The position numbers were made by a program, and so were the translations under genes. A stretch of 29,087 bases of DNA, taken from positions 1 through 29,087 of IMG/VR virus record IMGVR_UViG_3300034073_003589. One strand, 5' to 3'. The DNA is from a virus. Of this stretch, positions 16,095 through 23,312 are shown piece after piece. Position 1 is the stretch's first letter. Each line of letters opens with the position of its first letter. Under the pieces are notes generated by a model. The model searched no databases. It saw only the letters and a program-made list of their open reading frames with translations, and was not told the DNA's origin.

Positions 16095-16635
16095 TTTCTA
16101 AATCCTCAAGGACATCCAAAAGGGCTTCATCCCTATCTGATGCCCTGGCTTTTTTAATCTTTGGCAAAGCGTCTTTTACTGGCTCAAGGATTTCTTTGAT
16201 CTCGCTTTTTGATATTCCAAAAAATGGCCTTTTAGGTAACGTGTCGCCAGTGTTGTGGTTGAACGCTTTTAAGATTTGCTCTTCATCGTCAATTTCTAAA
16301 ATGATTTGATTCCCTTTAATCCTAAAATCGATGCTTGAGAGCATATCCCCATTGAGCGTCAAATTGACTTTACCCTTTGATTTCCCTGCTGCTTTAAATT
16401 CAAGGCTTTCCACATATTCTTTTTTGTAAGGACCTTTTAAGGTGCCAAACTTCGCATTTCCATCATCCCCGATTTCAATACTTTGACCGCTTTGAGTTCT
16501 TTCAACAATTCTATCAATAATTTTTTGACCAATGCTTTGCATTAAATCATCACGAGAAGAAAAGTCAAAATCCAGGAACTCTTTAAGGTTGATCGTTTGA
16601 CTGATCTGGCTCTTGGTTATCTTCGGTGGCTTCAT
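16087..16635 (-). CDS. Phage morphogenesis protein (gpG-like)
   Basis: 182 residues, no signal peptide. The central part (LEFKAAGKSKGKVNLTLNGDMLSSIDFRIKGNQIILEIDD) has the motif G-D-M-L-S-S-I followed by a beta strand. Near the C-terminus FNHNTGDTLPKRPFFGISKSEI resembles the end of virion morphogenesis proteins, where an H-x-x-G-x-x-x-P-x-R-P-F-F-G-I loop recurs. It overlaps the portal gene by 53 bases and the next gene by 8. Roles proposed for this group are head completion or joining; the precise role here is not evident. Confidence 0.55.
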   Translation of the reverse strand: MKPPKITKSQISQTINLKEFLDFDFSSRDDLMQSIGQKIIDRIVERTQSGQSIEIGDDGNAKFGTLKGPYKKEYVESLEFKAAGKSKGKVNLTLNGDMLSSIDFRIKGNQIILEIDDEEQILKAFNHNTGDTLPKRPFFGISKSEIKEILEPVKDALPKIKKARASDRDEALLDVLEDLENG

Positions 16636-18142
16636 TGTTTTCTCTCATCTCGTTTAGCAATCGATCAGCTTTAGCCTTCAATTCCATTTGGCCTTGCTCG
16701 ATTTCTTCTAAAATCTGTTGGGCTTTTTCTTCATCAGCTCCATAGAGTTTTTGAATCGCCATGTTTTTAGTCATAAGTCCATTATCTAAAAGCTTGATGA
16801 CTGAATCTTCGAGCTCCGATTGAGTCCTAACATTAGTTGGCTCATGATATTTGATCATGATGTCAACCTTATCCGAAATCAGACCATTTCTTAATGGGTC
16901 GATCAGTGCATTGTCACCAGTGAATTGCTGCATGAAATTTGACCAAGACTTAATGATTTCAAACTGATCATGCTCTCCAAACCGAAAAAGCTCCATGTCT
17001 TGCTGAGAGGCTTGGAATTTATCAAGGTTAGTTAAAAGATGATCAATTCCTGAAGTGAAAGCTCGTTGCTGATCTCGGCCCGATACTGTGGCGGGATCAA
17101 GGCCAAGGGATGAAAGGAACATCTTTAATTGAGTGTTTAGGATTTCAAGTGAGCCATTAAGATCGGGCGAAGGGGTCGCAAATTCAAATTTAGGGTCTGA
17201 TCCTTGCCCTGATTCTTCTTGCTTAATCCATAAGACTTTATTTACACCAATCACGATATCTTTTGGCTCTTCCCGAGAGTACACAACCGCTTGAGAATAT
17301 CCTTGAAGCCTTGATATTGTGGCCAAATCAGAAAGCTGTGCTAATAGTTCAATGACAAACTCTGTCAGGCTTGATCCTCTGCGAACAAAAAATTGAAAGT
17401 CCTTTTCTAAAGCCAGATCAACAAAAGGCAAAACTCCAAGCTCGTGCTCAACTGGCTCACCTGTTAGGTTTCCATGCTCATCGCAAGTGATTTGAAATTG
17501 ATCAGTCCAAAAGACAAAATTACCGACTTGCTTTCGATCCGAATCATCAGCAATTGTCTGATTTCTTTTATCGTTTAGTGAATAGTTTTTGCTATAACCG
17601 GATGTGGGATGTCCGTAAGTGGCGTGGGTATCTAAATCCCACACACTTAAAACATAAGCAAAGGCGCGCTCTGGATCATTCACATCAGGAATCACATCAT
17701 ACATATGAGGCGCAAGAGCTCTGGCGCAGATTTTCCCGTATTTAGGGACTAAATAAAGAGCCGCTTGATCGTGGAGTTTGTAATAGATATTGGCCAGTCT
17801 CATTTGAGAATTCACTTGGCCGTAGTGGTAAAGGTTATCTAGCTGAAGCTGTTCTGATTCGCTGGCGTTTGAGAACAATCGAGTGGGTGCATGGCGATAA
17901 AGTGAGGCCATTTCCTCAACGATTCTTTTCGCTGGGTTAATTGATAAAACCTTACGCATTGACCTGACTGTTTTATCTGAAAACTCTTCTTTTAGTTTTT
18001 CAATTACATATCGATCTTGCCTGTTGCGATAGACATCGAACTTTCTTTGCTCGGCGCGTTTTCTAGACAGGTTTTCGCCTTGTTTAATTTCATCGATGAT
18101 TAGTTTTCTGATTTTTACATCAAACAGATCAGGGTTTTGCAT
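16583..18142 (-). CDS. Portal protein
   Basis: 519 residues, AAAGGA ribosome binding site. The N-terminus has the typical portal opening: helical, basic, with a conserved INPAKRIVEEMASLYRHAPTRLF stretch that binds DNA or contacts the coat. The middle (VIGVNKVLWIKQEESGQGSDPKFEFATPSPDLNGSLEILNTQLKMFLSSLGLDPATVSG) is the stem/clip region. The C-terminus is a long Glu/Gln-rich helix (ENNEATEDNQEPDQSNDQP), seen in SPP1 gp6-like portals. It directly follows the terminase large subunit. Twelve copies should form the DNA gate at one capsid vertex. Confidence 0.9.
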   Translation of the reverse strand: MQNPDLFDVKIRKLIIDEIKQGENLSRKRAEQRKFDVYRNRQDRYVIEKLKEEFSDKTVRSMRKVLSINPAKRIVEEMASLYRHAPTRLFSNASESEQLQLDNLYHYGQVNSQMRLANIYYKLHDQAALYLVPKYGKICARALAPHMYDVIPDVNDPERAFAYVLSVWDLDTHATYGHPTSGYSKNYSLNDKRNQTIADDSDRKQVGNFVFWTDQFQITCDEHGNLTGEPVEHELGVLPFVDLALEKDFQFFVRRGSSLTEFVIELLAQLSDLATISRLQGYSQAVVYSREEPKDIVIGVNKVLWIKQEESGQGSDPKFEFATPSPDLNGSLEILNTQLKMFLSSLGLDPATVSGRDQQRAFTSGIDHLLTNLDKFQASQQDMELFRFGEHDQFEIIKSWSNFMQQFTGDNALIDPLRNGLISDKVDIMIKYHEPTNVRTQSELEDSVIKLLDNGLMTKNMAIQKLYGADEEKAQQILEEIEQGQMELKAKADRLLNEMRENNEATEDNQEPDQSNDQP

Positions 18143-18155
18143 TTGATTAATCCTT

Positions 18156-19376
18156 TTATGTGTCTAGCTGGTAAACGCCACCAGATGGTCTAACAATTGG
18201 AAAGTGAAACCAAGCCAGATATCCGAGAGCATCGGAAATGTGGGATAAGAGTTTATCTTCCCCTAAATCTAACTGGCTTGACCCCTCTTTGAACCTAAGT
18301 TTTTCCAAGTCTTTAATCAAGCGGGTGCATTTTTTATTGATTTTAAGCCTTCCTTTTTCCAGAAGGTTATTAACCACGTTGTATCGATCCATCCTGGCTG
18401 GGTTTTTGTTGTATTGAACATTGAGGCCGTATTGTCTTAGGATTTCATGATCAGAATAACCCCTTGCAGAGGTCACAATCCTTTTACCCGTGGAGTCAGG
18501 GATAACCGAGATTTTGCCGTATCTTTTAAGAATCTCTTTTGCCATTTCATCGGTATTGGAATTGTGAATCACAATCTCGTCAATGATATTTAAAGTCTCA
18601 CCATCCAAAAATCCAATGGCGGCGCTCATTGGTACGACGTTAAAGTCAATGCCAGCAAATATCCTAGCATTTTGAGGCACTGAAAGGTCAAAAAGATGTT
18701 TACTCCGATTAAAAACATAATAGACACTGCCAGTGCCAATTGAGACGTATTCACCGAGAACTTCTTGTTGATAGACTTTTTCATCGTACACATCCCGTAG
18801 TGATTCGGCGTAGCCTTCGGGCAAGTACGGGTTATCAAAAGTTGTGGCCACGACGGTTTTAAATTCAGGGGTTTTTCTTTCCCCCTCAAAGTAATCATAA
18901 AGCCAGTTAAAGCCAAAAGCTGAGGTGGTAAGCCTTAATTCTAGACGTTTGGCCTTGGAATCTCGAAGCCGACCGATTAAAACCCTAAAAGCAGCCTCTT
19001 TGGCAAAAGCTGCTTCATCAATCCAACCCCAGCCGATTTCAATCCCTCGGATATGTTCGTAATTATCAAGCGAGTAGGCATAAATTTTTCGACCAGCCAC
19101 ATCGATGATATTTCTTTGCTGGTTATAAGAGTAAGGAACCCCAACACTATCAAGTGTTTCAAAGAATCTAGAAAGCGTTGCGTTTCTTAATTGGTTATAG
19201 GTATTTGCACCGATAAACCCTTTAGATAAGGGATCGGAGCACAGTTTTTGATAAGCCCACCAAGAGCCCACAAAAGTTTTACCTGTTCCGATTCCAGCTC
19301 TAAAAAGTCCAAACTTAGAATTTAAGTTTAAAAAATCATGCTGCTGGGTCGTTAGATTTATTTCCAGAGATGACAT
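18156..19376 (-). CDS. terL: Terminase large subunit (TerL)
   Basis: 406 residues. ATPase domain: Walker A GIGTGKT at 28-34; Walker B WGWIDE with catalytic Asp120-Glu121; coupling motif around TTSAFG at 150-155. Nuclease domain (RNase H-like): Asp244 in GIDFN, Asp294 in IPDS, and Asp382 in SHISDALGYL, the expected three acidic residues. It drives DNA into the procapsid and cuts the concatemer. Gene order terS-terL-portal is canonical. The start overlaps terS by 41 bases. Packaging type (cos or pac) cannot be decided from the window. Confidence 0.95.
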   Translation of the reverse strand: MSSLEINLTTQQHDFLNLNSKFGLFRAGIGTGKTFVGSWWAYQKLCSDPLSKGFIGANTYNQLRNATLSRFFETLDSVGVPYSYNQQRNIIDVAGRKIYAYSLDNYEHIRGIEIGWGWIDEAAFAKEAAFRVLIGRLRDSKAKRLELRLTTSAFGFNWLYDYFEGERKTPEFKTVVATTFDNPYLPEGYAESLRDVYDEKVYQQEVLGEYVSIGTGSVYYVFNRSKHLFDLSVPQNARIFAGIDFNVVPMSAAIGFLDGETLNIIDEIVIHNSNTDEMAKEILKRYGKISVIPDSTGKRIVTSARGYSDHEILRQYGLNVQYNKNPARMDRYNVVNNLLEKGRLKINKKCTRLIKDLEKLRFKEGSSQLDLGEDKLLSHISDALGYLAWFHFPIVRPSGGVYQLDT

Positions 19377-19695
19377 TAAACACCGGCTGTTTCAGTTCGG
19401 AGAGTTCCATTTCAGACTTATCGCGCCATCCACAAAGGTTTTTAAGACAGAAAATAAGCATCACGTTATCGCCTCTTTCTGCCTTTTCAATTGCTTTTCT
19501 AACGATGCTTAACCGCGTGTGAACCATGTTTTGCTCACGAAACTCGACAAATGTAAGATCAAAAGTGTCTCTGATATGACGCTCTATTGTGCGCTCTGCG
19601 CATTCAAAAAACGCTGCCGTGTCTGCAAGTGTTGGCTTAAGCCTCATCAAAGCTTTTAGTTGTTTTTCGTCGATAGCCTTTGGCTGTCTAGACAT
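19336..19695 (-). CDS. terS: Terminase small subunit (TerS)
   Basis: 119 residues with an AAGGGG ribosome binding site. The N-terminal part (DEKQLKALMRLKPTLADTAAFFECAERTIERHIRDTF) is a helix-turn-helix of the kind used by small terminases to bind the packaging site. The second half (FVEFREQNMVHTRLSIVRKAIEKAERGDNVMLIFCLKNLCGWRDKSE) is the helical oligomerisation part, with the LKNLCGWRDK pattern common in the family. It lies immediately upstream of terL. Confidence 0.88.
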   Translation of the reverse strand: MSRQPKAIDEKQLKALMRLKPTLADTAAFFECAERTIERHIRDTFDLTFVEFREQNMVHTRLSIVRKAIEKAERGDNVMLIFCLKNLCGWRDKSEMELSELKQPVFNVISGNKSNDPAA

Positions 19696-19697
19696 CT

Positions 19698-19796
19698 TTA
19701 CCCCTTGGGTTTTGTTTTTAACCTAGCTTCTTGAATGATATCAAAGGCAATTTGGTTTCCATAAAGACGCTCAATAACAGGAATGTTTTTTACCAC
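19698..19796 (-). CDS. Possible 32-residue small ORF
   Basis: Reads VVKNIPVIERLYGN...KTKPKG from a GTG at 19796 to the stop just before the terS start, filling most of the 113-base gap between terS and the ParB-like gene. It is in the same frame as the ParB-like gene after that gene's stop. No good ribosome binding site is visible, so it could be an uncoupled remnant as well as a gene. The composition looks protein-like. Confidence 0.3.
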   Translation of the reverse strand: MVKNIPVIERLYGNQIAFDIIQEARLKTKPKG

Positions 19797-19808
19797 TGCG
19801 CTTTAAAA

Positions 19809-20309
19809 TCACAGCGCCTCACCGCAGTGCGGACAAACTTTGTGCTTAACATCGGCTTCGATGTCTAAGGATGGATCAAAACCTTTTTCTGATACATCTA
19901 GGACAAAGTTTTTAATCCCAAGTAAATCAAGATCAAAGTCAGGTCCTAGGTTTTCTAAGTCTTTATTGATCGATGAAATATCAAGCTCTGACCATGTTGC
20001 AATTGCATTATCAGATTGAATGAAAGCGTATTCCATTTCTGGTGATTCAAAGTCCTGATACACGACAGGCATGGCTTCAATGCCAGCTCTAATGGCTGCA
20101 AGTTTTCTCCCATGCCCTGCCACGATAAATCCAGTTTTATTTGAAACAATAATTGGGTGTCTGATCCCGTGGCCTTTATAGAGTTCTGCCAGGCGCTCAA
20201 TCTGGTCTTGCCCGTGTTTGTTTCTGTTTTGTGGGTGATCTTTTAATTCTTTCGGATTTTTTAGCTCGTCGTATTTGCAATGTATGATCATGGTTTTGAA
20301 TGCTAACAC
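19809..20309 (-). CDS. ParB/Srx-fold N-terminal domain protein
   Basis: 166 residues from GTG 20309; ATG 20291 is an alternative start that removes six residues. Neither has a strong ribosome binding site. The core (KELKDHPQNRNKHGQDQIERLAELYKGHGIRHPIIVSNKTGFIVAGHGRKLAAIRAGIEAMPVVYQDF) carries the ParB/Srx pattern with N-x-R-x-H, R-H-P-I-I-V and A-G-H-G-R. The C-terminus ends in CPHCGEAL, a zinc-knuckle-like tail. In phages this domain occurs alone or fused to an adenine methyltransferase; here it stands alone, upstream of terS, and may bind or nick DNA. ParB domains also hydrolyse CTP, but I see no way to tell whether this one does. Confidence 0.75.
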   Translation of the reverse strand: MLAFKTMIIHCKYDELKNPKELKDHPQNRNKHGQDQIERLAELYKGHGIRHPIIVSNKTGFIVAGHGRKLAAIRAGIEAMPVVYQDFESPEMEYAFIQSDNAIATWSELDISSINKDLENLGPDFDLDLLGIKNFVLDVSEKGFDPSLDIEADVKHKVCPHCGEAL

Positions 20310-20318
20310 TTTGTGTTA
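20304..20318. promoter_or_regulatory. Perfect palindrome TAACAC-TTT-GTGTTA upstream of the ParB-like gene
   Basis: Two six-base arms around a three-base centre. It spans the GTG start and lies just before the alternative ATG at 20291, in a short AT-rich gap (20319-20362). The size fits an operator half-site pair. If it is an operator, the ATG start is more likely. No promoter boxes are convincing. Confidence 0.4.
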
Positions 20319-20362
20319 ATTAAAATCAAGCAAGTCATTTTTTAAGATTTATTTGATCCCAT

Positions 20363-20602
20363 TTAATGAACCGAAACGTCTTCATCCATTTGAAGTCCGC
20401 TGAATAAATCCTTATTTTCTTCGATGCAGTCATCTAGAAACACATCAAGGGTGTAAAGATACTCGAAAAATTCAAGTGGTCTAGATGCCTTAACAGTTAG
20501 CATAATTTGGGTGAAGTCATCACTTCGCTGGATGAAGTAGCTGACCTCATCTTCGGCTTGAAGTTCTTTAACTTTCTGTGGCTTTGAGCTCTTTTTCGAC
20601 AT
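20363..20602 (-). CDS. Hypothetical protein
   Basis: About 79 residues from ATG 20602 (TTG 20608 is a less likely start). Lys-rich N-terminus (MSKKSSKPQKVKEL), a central beta pattern (VSYFIQRSDDFTQIMLTVKASRPLEFFEYLYTLDVF) and an acidic C-terminus. No family recognised. It overlaps the end of the upstream gene by 35 bases, so expression is coupled. It lies in the late operon head with the metallophosphoesterase and ParB-like genes. Confidence 0.45.
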   Translation of the reverse strand: MSKKSSKPQKVKELQAEDEVSYFIQRSDDFTQIMLTVKASRPLEFFEYLYTLDVFLDDCIEENKDLFSGLQMDEDVSVH

Positions 20603-20843
20603 AGCCAATCACTTTCATGCTTTTGATTGTTTTTTTAAGGATGATCATACTAACGGAGCATTGATCAGCTTCTAGGTCCCAGTTTAAAGTAAGCGCTATT
20701 CTTTCAGGATCTTCAGCGACTAACATTCCGACAGCTTGAATCACTGGAATATCGTAAGTCATTAAGTCTTTTGAATCTCCCCAGTCATCGATTGAGAAAT
20801 GATCAGCCCATTTAACATGATAAACAGGGATTTTATTTTCCAT
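20568..20843 (-). CDS. Hypothetical protein
   Basis: 91 residues from ATG 20843, chosen because GGGA lies eight bases upstream and the longer frame would overlap the metallophosphoesterase much further. The sequence (MENKIPVYHVKWADHFSIDDWGDSK...NWDLEADQCSVSMIILKK) looks like a small alpha/beta protein with an acidic N-terminal half and a Lys-rich end. No family recognised. It overlaps the metallophosphoesterase end by 11 bases. Confidence 0.45.
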   Translation of the reverse strand: MENKIPVYHVKWADHFSIDDWGDSKDLMTYDIPVIQAVGMLVAEDPERIALTLNWDLEADQCSVSMIILKKTIKSMKVIGYVEKELKATES

Positions 20844-21594
20844 AGCGTTGTCCCATGAAATCAAAGGTAATATCGTCATGTATGCGAATGATTTGATGCC
20901 TAAAGAAATGCTGGTCTAGTTTTTCAACAATGGCAAAGCCAGTTTCCCATGACGGCACTGTTTTTGTGTAAGAAAAGACGTGACTCTTCCGTGAGTCGCC
21001 CATCCATCCTGGACTAAAATTAAATATTTTAACACCATCAGGGCGTCTTGTGACCGCTTCCTCGATTCGGTGAATATGGCCATAGACCAAATTGACATTA
21101 GATTTTGAAAGTGATGCTTTCGCTGAGGACATTGAATAGGGTTCATGTCTTGCGAAAAGATCAGTGCCTAGAACTTTATAGCTTTGTGTCGGGCCATAGG
21201 GGATTGCGACCCAATTTGGTCTTTGATTAAGTCTAAATAATAAATCCCACTGCGTGACGCCGAAAAGAGCTGGAGCTTGATTTATTAAAAACCTTTCAAG
21301 TCTGAATTCGTGATTGCCTTCTAAATATATTTTTTTAGTGAGCGGAAAATGCTCATCAATTACATCAAGGACTGAGTTTATTTCTTCAATTTCTTCTCTT
21401 AGCGACTGAAGCATTGAAGGATGCTTGCCATGGGAGTTGACTGCGTAGAAATCTGCAAAATCTCCAAGGATCACGATTTCTTTTAAAGACTGTCCGAGAG
21501 ATCGTAAGGCGTTGAGCATAAGCTCCATTGCTTTCACGTTGTGATAAGGGATATGAGCATCGGGAATGATTGCTGCGTATTCCACCTTGAGCAA
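20833..21594 (-). CDS. Metallophosphoesterase (calcineurin-like)
   Basis: 253 residues from TTG 21594; GTG 21585 is an alternative start and neither has a clear ribosome binding site. Metal-binding motifs occur in order: D12-x-H14 (IPDAHIPYH), GDFADF with D45, GNHE at 93-96 and GHIH at 172-175. These are the classical ligands of two-metal phosphoesterases that hydrolyse phosphate esters of nucleotides, DNA ends or proteins. Phage members are widespread but their substrates are mostly unknown. It is the first gene of the late operon as read from the divergent region, before ParB-like protein and terminase, so a role in DNA end processing or host takeover is possible but unproven. Confidence 0.85.
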   Translation of the reverse strand: MLKVEYAAIIPDAHIPYHNVKAMELMLNALRSLGQSLKEIVILGDFADFYAVNSHGKHPSMLQSLREEIEEINSVLDVIDEHFPLTKKIYLEGNHEFRLERFLINQAPALFGVTQWDLLFRLNQRPNWVAIPYGPTQSYKVLGTDLFARHEPYSMSSAKASLSKSNVNLVYGHIHRIEEAVTRRPDGVKIFNFSPGWMGDSRKSHVFSYTKTVPSWETGFAIVEKLDQHFFRHQIIRIHDDITFDFMGQRYGK

Positions 21595-21647
21595 AGGCTA
21601 ACAGTAAAACCCTTTAAATGTTTTATGTTTTTTGATGTCTGGACCTA

Positions 21648-21677
21648 AAGATAGGAAGGAACCCCGAAGCCTGTCGA
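21648..21677 (-). promoter_or_regulatory. Possible minus-strand promoter for the late operon
   Basis: TCGACA (21672-21677; 5 of 6 to the -35 consensus) lies 18 bases before TATCTT (21648-21653; 4 of 6 to the -10). Transcription would start near 21641, about 50 bases before the metallophosphoesterase. It overlaps the base-paired region 21659-21706, so the two readings compete. No other good promoter is visible in the gap. Confidence 0.3.
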
Positions 21678-21706
21678 GAACATCGGAGCCGATGACTTCA
21701 GGGCCC
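21659..21706 (-). ncRNA. Structured leader or regulatory RNA candidate
   Basis: On the minus-strand RNA GGGCCCUGAAG (21706-21696) pairs with CUUCGGGGUUC (21669-21659): 11 continuous pairs with three G-U. Inside is a hairpin with stem 21690-21694/21681-21685 and loop GCUC. In the plus-strand RNA the three G-U pairs become mismatches, so the structure favours minus-strand RNA. It lies in the 208-base gap that opens the late operon. No known riboswitch class fits. Confidence 0.4.
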
Positions 21707-21775
21707 AAAGAACGTGTCAGAGGCAAAACCGACTAATCAAGATCAAATCAGATTTTTAGTTTATTTTGCAAGTCC

Positions 21776-21802
21776 AGCCTGTTTACTGATAGGCTTTTTT
21801 TT
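21776..21802 (+). terminator. Rho-independent terminator or attenuator, plus strand
   Basis: Stem AGCCTGTT / GATAGGCT (8 pairs, two G-U) with loop TACT and a run of eight T ending right before the GTG of the plus-strand gene at 21803. It would stop transcripts arriving from the left, so it could end a plus-strand RNA or attenuate the 21803 gene. No plus-strand promoter upstream is convincing. Confidence 0.6.
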
Positions 21803-22060
21803 GTGAGATCGTTTTCTGAAAAGACTTTAATTCCTGTCTCTTTAGTGATCGTCCTTTTAGGCGGCTCGGGTTGGCTGACACAGCTTTATTTTACACAAGT
21901 GGCACAAGCTCAAGTCTTATCAGAGGTTAAAGATTCGTTAAATGAGCTTCAAAAAACCTATTCGAGTGACCGTTATTCTCAACAAACTGAGATTTTAGAA
22001 AAGCTTCATGGGATTGAAAGAAGGCTCACTAGGATTGAAAGCCGTCTTGGGATTGATTAG
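21803..22060 (+). CDS. Small membrane-anchored coiled-coil protein
   Basis: 85 residues, GTG start directly after a T-run, so the ribosome binding site is poor and the start is uncertain. One transmembrane segment (about 9-30; LIPVSLVIVLLGGSGWLTQLYF) is followed by a heptad coiled coil (LSEVKDSLNELQKT... and IERRLTRIESRLG). This TM-plus-coiled-coil layout, ending R-L-x-R-I-E-x-R-L-G, recurs in many phage proteins of unknown function and resembles holin-accessory or inner-membrane spanin-like proteins. It is the only convincing plus-strand gene in the window and converges with the 22057 gene (4-base overlap). A lysis role is possible; no lysin lies beside it. Confidence 0.65.
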   Translation: MRSFSEKTLIPVSLVIVLLGGSGWLTQLYFTQVAQAQVLSEVKDSLNELQKTYSSDRYSQQTEILEKLHGIERRLTRIESRLGID

Positions 22061-22245
22061 CTTTTTTTATTAAGGCTTACACTCATTGAGTAAGCTATAA
22101 ACATTGCCCGAAATTCTGCATCGTTTTCTAAAAGTGTAGCAAAAACTTTGACTGCTTTTCTCGCCACTCCGGCGTTGAATTCTTTTTTCCCGCTTTCAGC
22201 TTTGCAGATTGCTTTTATTAATTTGTTAAGAATTGTTTTGTTCAT
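22057..22245 (-). CDS. Hypothetical small helical protein
   Basis: 62 residues from ATG 22245 behind GGGAG; a 24-base longer frame has no such site. Fully helical and basic (NKTILNKLIKAICKAESGKKEFNAGVARKAVKVFATLLEND). No family recognised. It is the last gene of the early minus-strand operon and converges with the plus-strand gene 21803-22060, overlapping by 4 bases. Confidence 0.5.
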   Translation of the reverse strand: MNKTILNKLIKAICKAESGKKEFNAGVARKAVKVFATLLENDAEFRAMFIAYSMSVSLNKKS

Positions 22246-22291
22246 TGTTTTTCTCCCTGTTTTTATCACTTCCTAAACCGGAAAGATTCGG

Positions 22292-22633
22292 TCACCCTTT
22301 TATCATGCTGATCAACCTTTGATTTTCGGCTTTGAGTTCGGCGAGTTCTTTTTGCGCCATTTTAAAGTCATTCAACAATTGTGTGTAAGCCCATTCACTA
22401 GGTCGCCCCTCACCAGTTAATTGAAGGGCATTTTTTGTTTGCTTCAACTCTTTTAGTAAGTATTGAAGGTCGGATGGGGCGTGGGCCGCTTGCTCTTTGA
22501 GGGTGTAGTCTCTTGCCCAACGGGCTCCTTCGAGCCAAGACTTATGAGCGCCACATCTGAAACCTTCGCACTCAGTTCTAAAATGTAAGTCCTCTGGTTT
22601 CTCAGCCTCCAAAGCCTTCTCAAAATCGGTCAT
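22292..22633 (-). CDS. Hypothetical coiled-coil protein
   Basis: 113 residues from ATG 22633, chosen over the longer frame at 22690 because GGGGGAAAG lies seven bases upstream. The N-terminus is acidic; the middle has a Cys pair (ECEGFRCGAHKSWLEGARWARDY) that could bind metal; the C-terminus is a leucine zipper (LKELKQTKNALQL and KMAQKELAELKAENQRLISMI). Likely oligomeric. It begins five bases after the stop of a methyltransferase stub, whose codons form its ribosome binding site. A role is not evident. Confidence 0.55.
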   Translation of the reverse strand: MTDFEKALEAEKPEDLHFRTECEGFRCGAHKSWLEGARWARDYTLKEQAAHAPSDLQYLLKELKQTKNALQLTGEGRPSEWAYTQLLNDFKMAQKELAELKAENQRLISMIKG

Positions 22634-22637
22634 ATCT

Positions 22638-22694
22638 TTACTTTCCCCCATGCCAGCGAAGCAAGGGTCTTGAAGGTTTCTCCTGTTCACTCAC
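22638..22694 (-). pseudogene. Stub of a D12-class DNA adenine methyltransferase N-terminus (18 codons)
   Basis: GTG 22694 has a near-perfect ribosome binding site (GGAGG, eight bases upstream) and encodes MSEQEKPSRPLLRWHGGK, then TAA at 22640-22638. R-P-L-L-R-W-H-G-G-K is the start of Dam/D12-class N6-adenine methyltransferases; the HGGK loop contributes to S-adenosylmethionine binding, and the family normally continues W-x-L-A-P-W. Here the stop replaces that and nothing similar follows. The family match is from memory of the motif, but is distinctive. Either the gene was truncated by deletion, or this is a leader peptide that only looks like the motif. Confidence 0.6.
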
Positions 22695-22716
22695 GGCCTT
22701 TCCTCCAGTGGGTTTT

Positions 22717-22917
22717 TCATTTTTCATCCCCAGTTTTTTGATTCACATCCATGCCAGCCAGAATACTTTCGGCGCGTTTTTTATGATCCAAGCCCAAATG
22801 TCCAATCGCATAAGTGACAGCTTTTAAAAGTCTGATGTTTTGCGTTTGTTGTTTTTCAAGCTCTTTTAACAAAATCCTGGTTTCGATTGTGCTTGATGGG
22901 TCCATTTGTGGATTCAT
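22717..22917 (-). CDS. Hypothetical protein
   Basis: 66 residues, ATG 22917 overlapping the resolvase stop (ATGA) with AAGGTAA upstream. Helical and charged (IETRILLKELEKQQTQNIRLLKAVTYAIGHLGLDHKKRAESILAGM), consistent with a coiled coil plus a short helical domain. No family recognised. Part of the early operon between the resolvase and the methyltransferase stub. Confidence 0.5.
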   Translation of the reverse strand: MNPQMDPSSTIETRILLKELEKQQTQNIRLLKAVTYAIGHLGLDHKKRAESILAGMDVNQKTGDEK

Positions 22918-23312
22918 GCGCTTACCTTTTTTGTTTTAATTTTGGTTAAAGTGATTTCAGCTCGTTCATTTGCATCGCCAAAATGCTTTTCGGCAAACAC
23001 CGAAACTATTTGCTTGTCGTTGTGGATGACCCCAGATTTTTGCAGCACGTCAAACGGTCCACCAAGGCAGTTGTCGATATCGAGTTCATTTTGATGATTT
23101 TTGAAAAAAAAGTGCATTTCTGCATGGATCAGATCAGACTTATTAAATAACGCGGTGTCTGGCGCTCTAATCGCCGCAAGGTGCGCTTCAGATTGCCTGG
23201 CCCATAGCACGTACTGGGTTGATGGCAAAACGATTGTGCGGCCAAATTTGGAGCGAATTACCTTCTTGCTGTTTTTTTTAGCAACAACGCGCCCAGGCAA
23301 AATCAGCTTCAT
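22914..23312 (-). CDS. RusA-type Holliday junction resolvase
   Basis: 132 residues from ATG 23312, which overlaps the upstream stop (ATGA) and has GAAGG nine bases before it; a longer frame from 23366 is disfavoured. The core ELDIDNCLGGPFDVLQKSGVIHNDKQIV has the RusA pattern, with the D-x-D-N pair and the second Asp in N-D-K-Q, the metal-binding acidic residues of the family. The N-terminus (MKLILPGRVVAKKNSKKVIRS) is basic for DNA binding. RusA enzymes cut four-way junctions made during recombination or replication. A neighbour of the replication genes, as usual. Confidence 0.8.
   Translation of the reverse strand: MKLILPGRVVAKKNSKKVIRSKFGRTIVLPSTQYVLWARQSEAHLAAIRAPDTALFNKSDLIHAEMHFFFKNHQNELDIDNCLGGPFDVLQKSGVIHNDKQIVSVFAEKHFGDANERAEITLTKIKTKKVSA

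Noticed and set aside
22072-22092. Inverted repeat GCTTAC ... GTAAGC near the convergent gene ends, possible bidirectional terminator
   Set aside because: Only six pairs, inside the coding end of the 22057 gene, and no T-run on either side.
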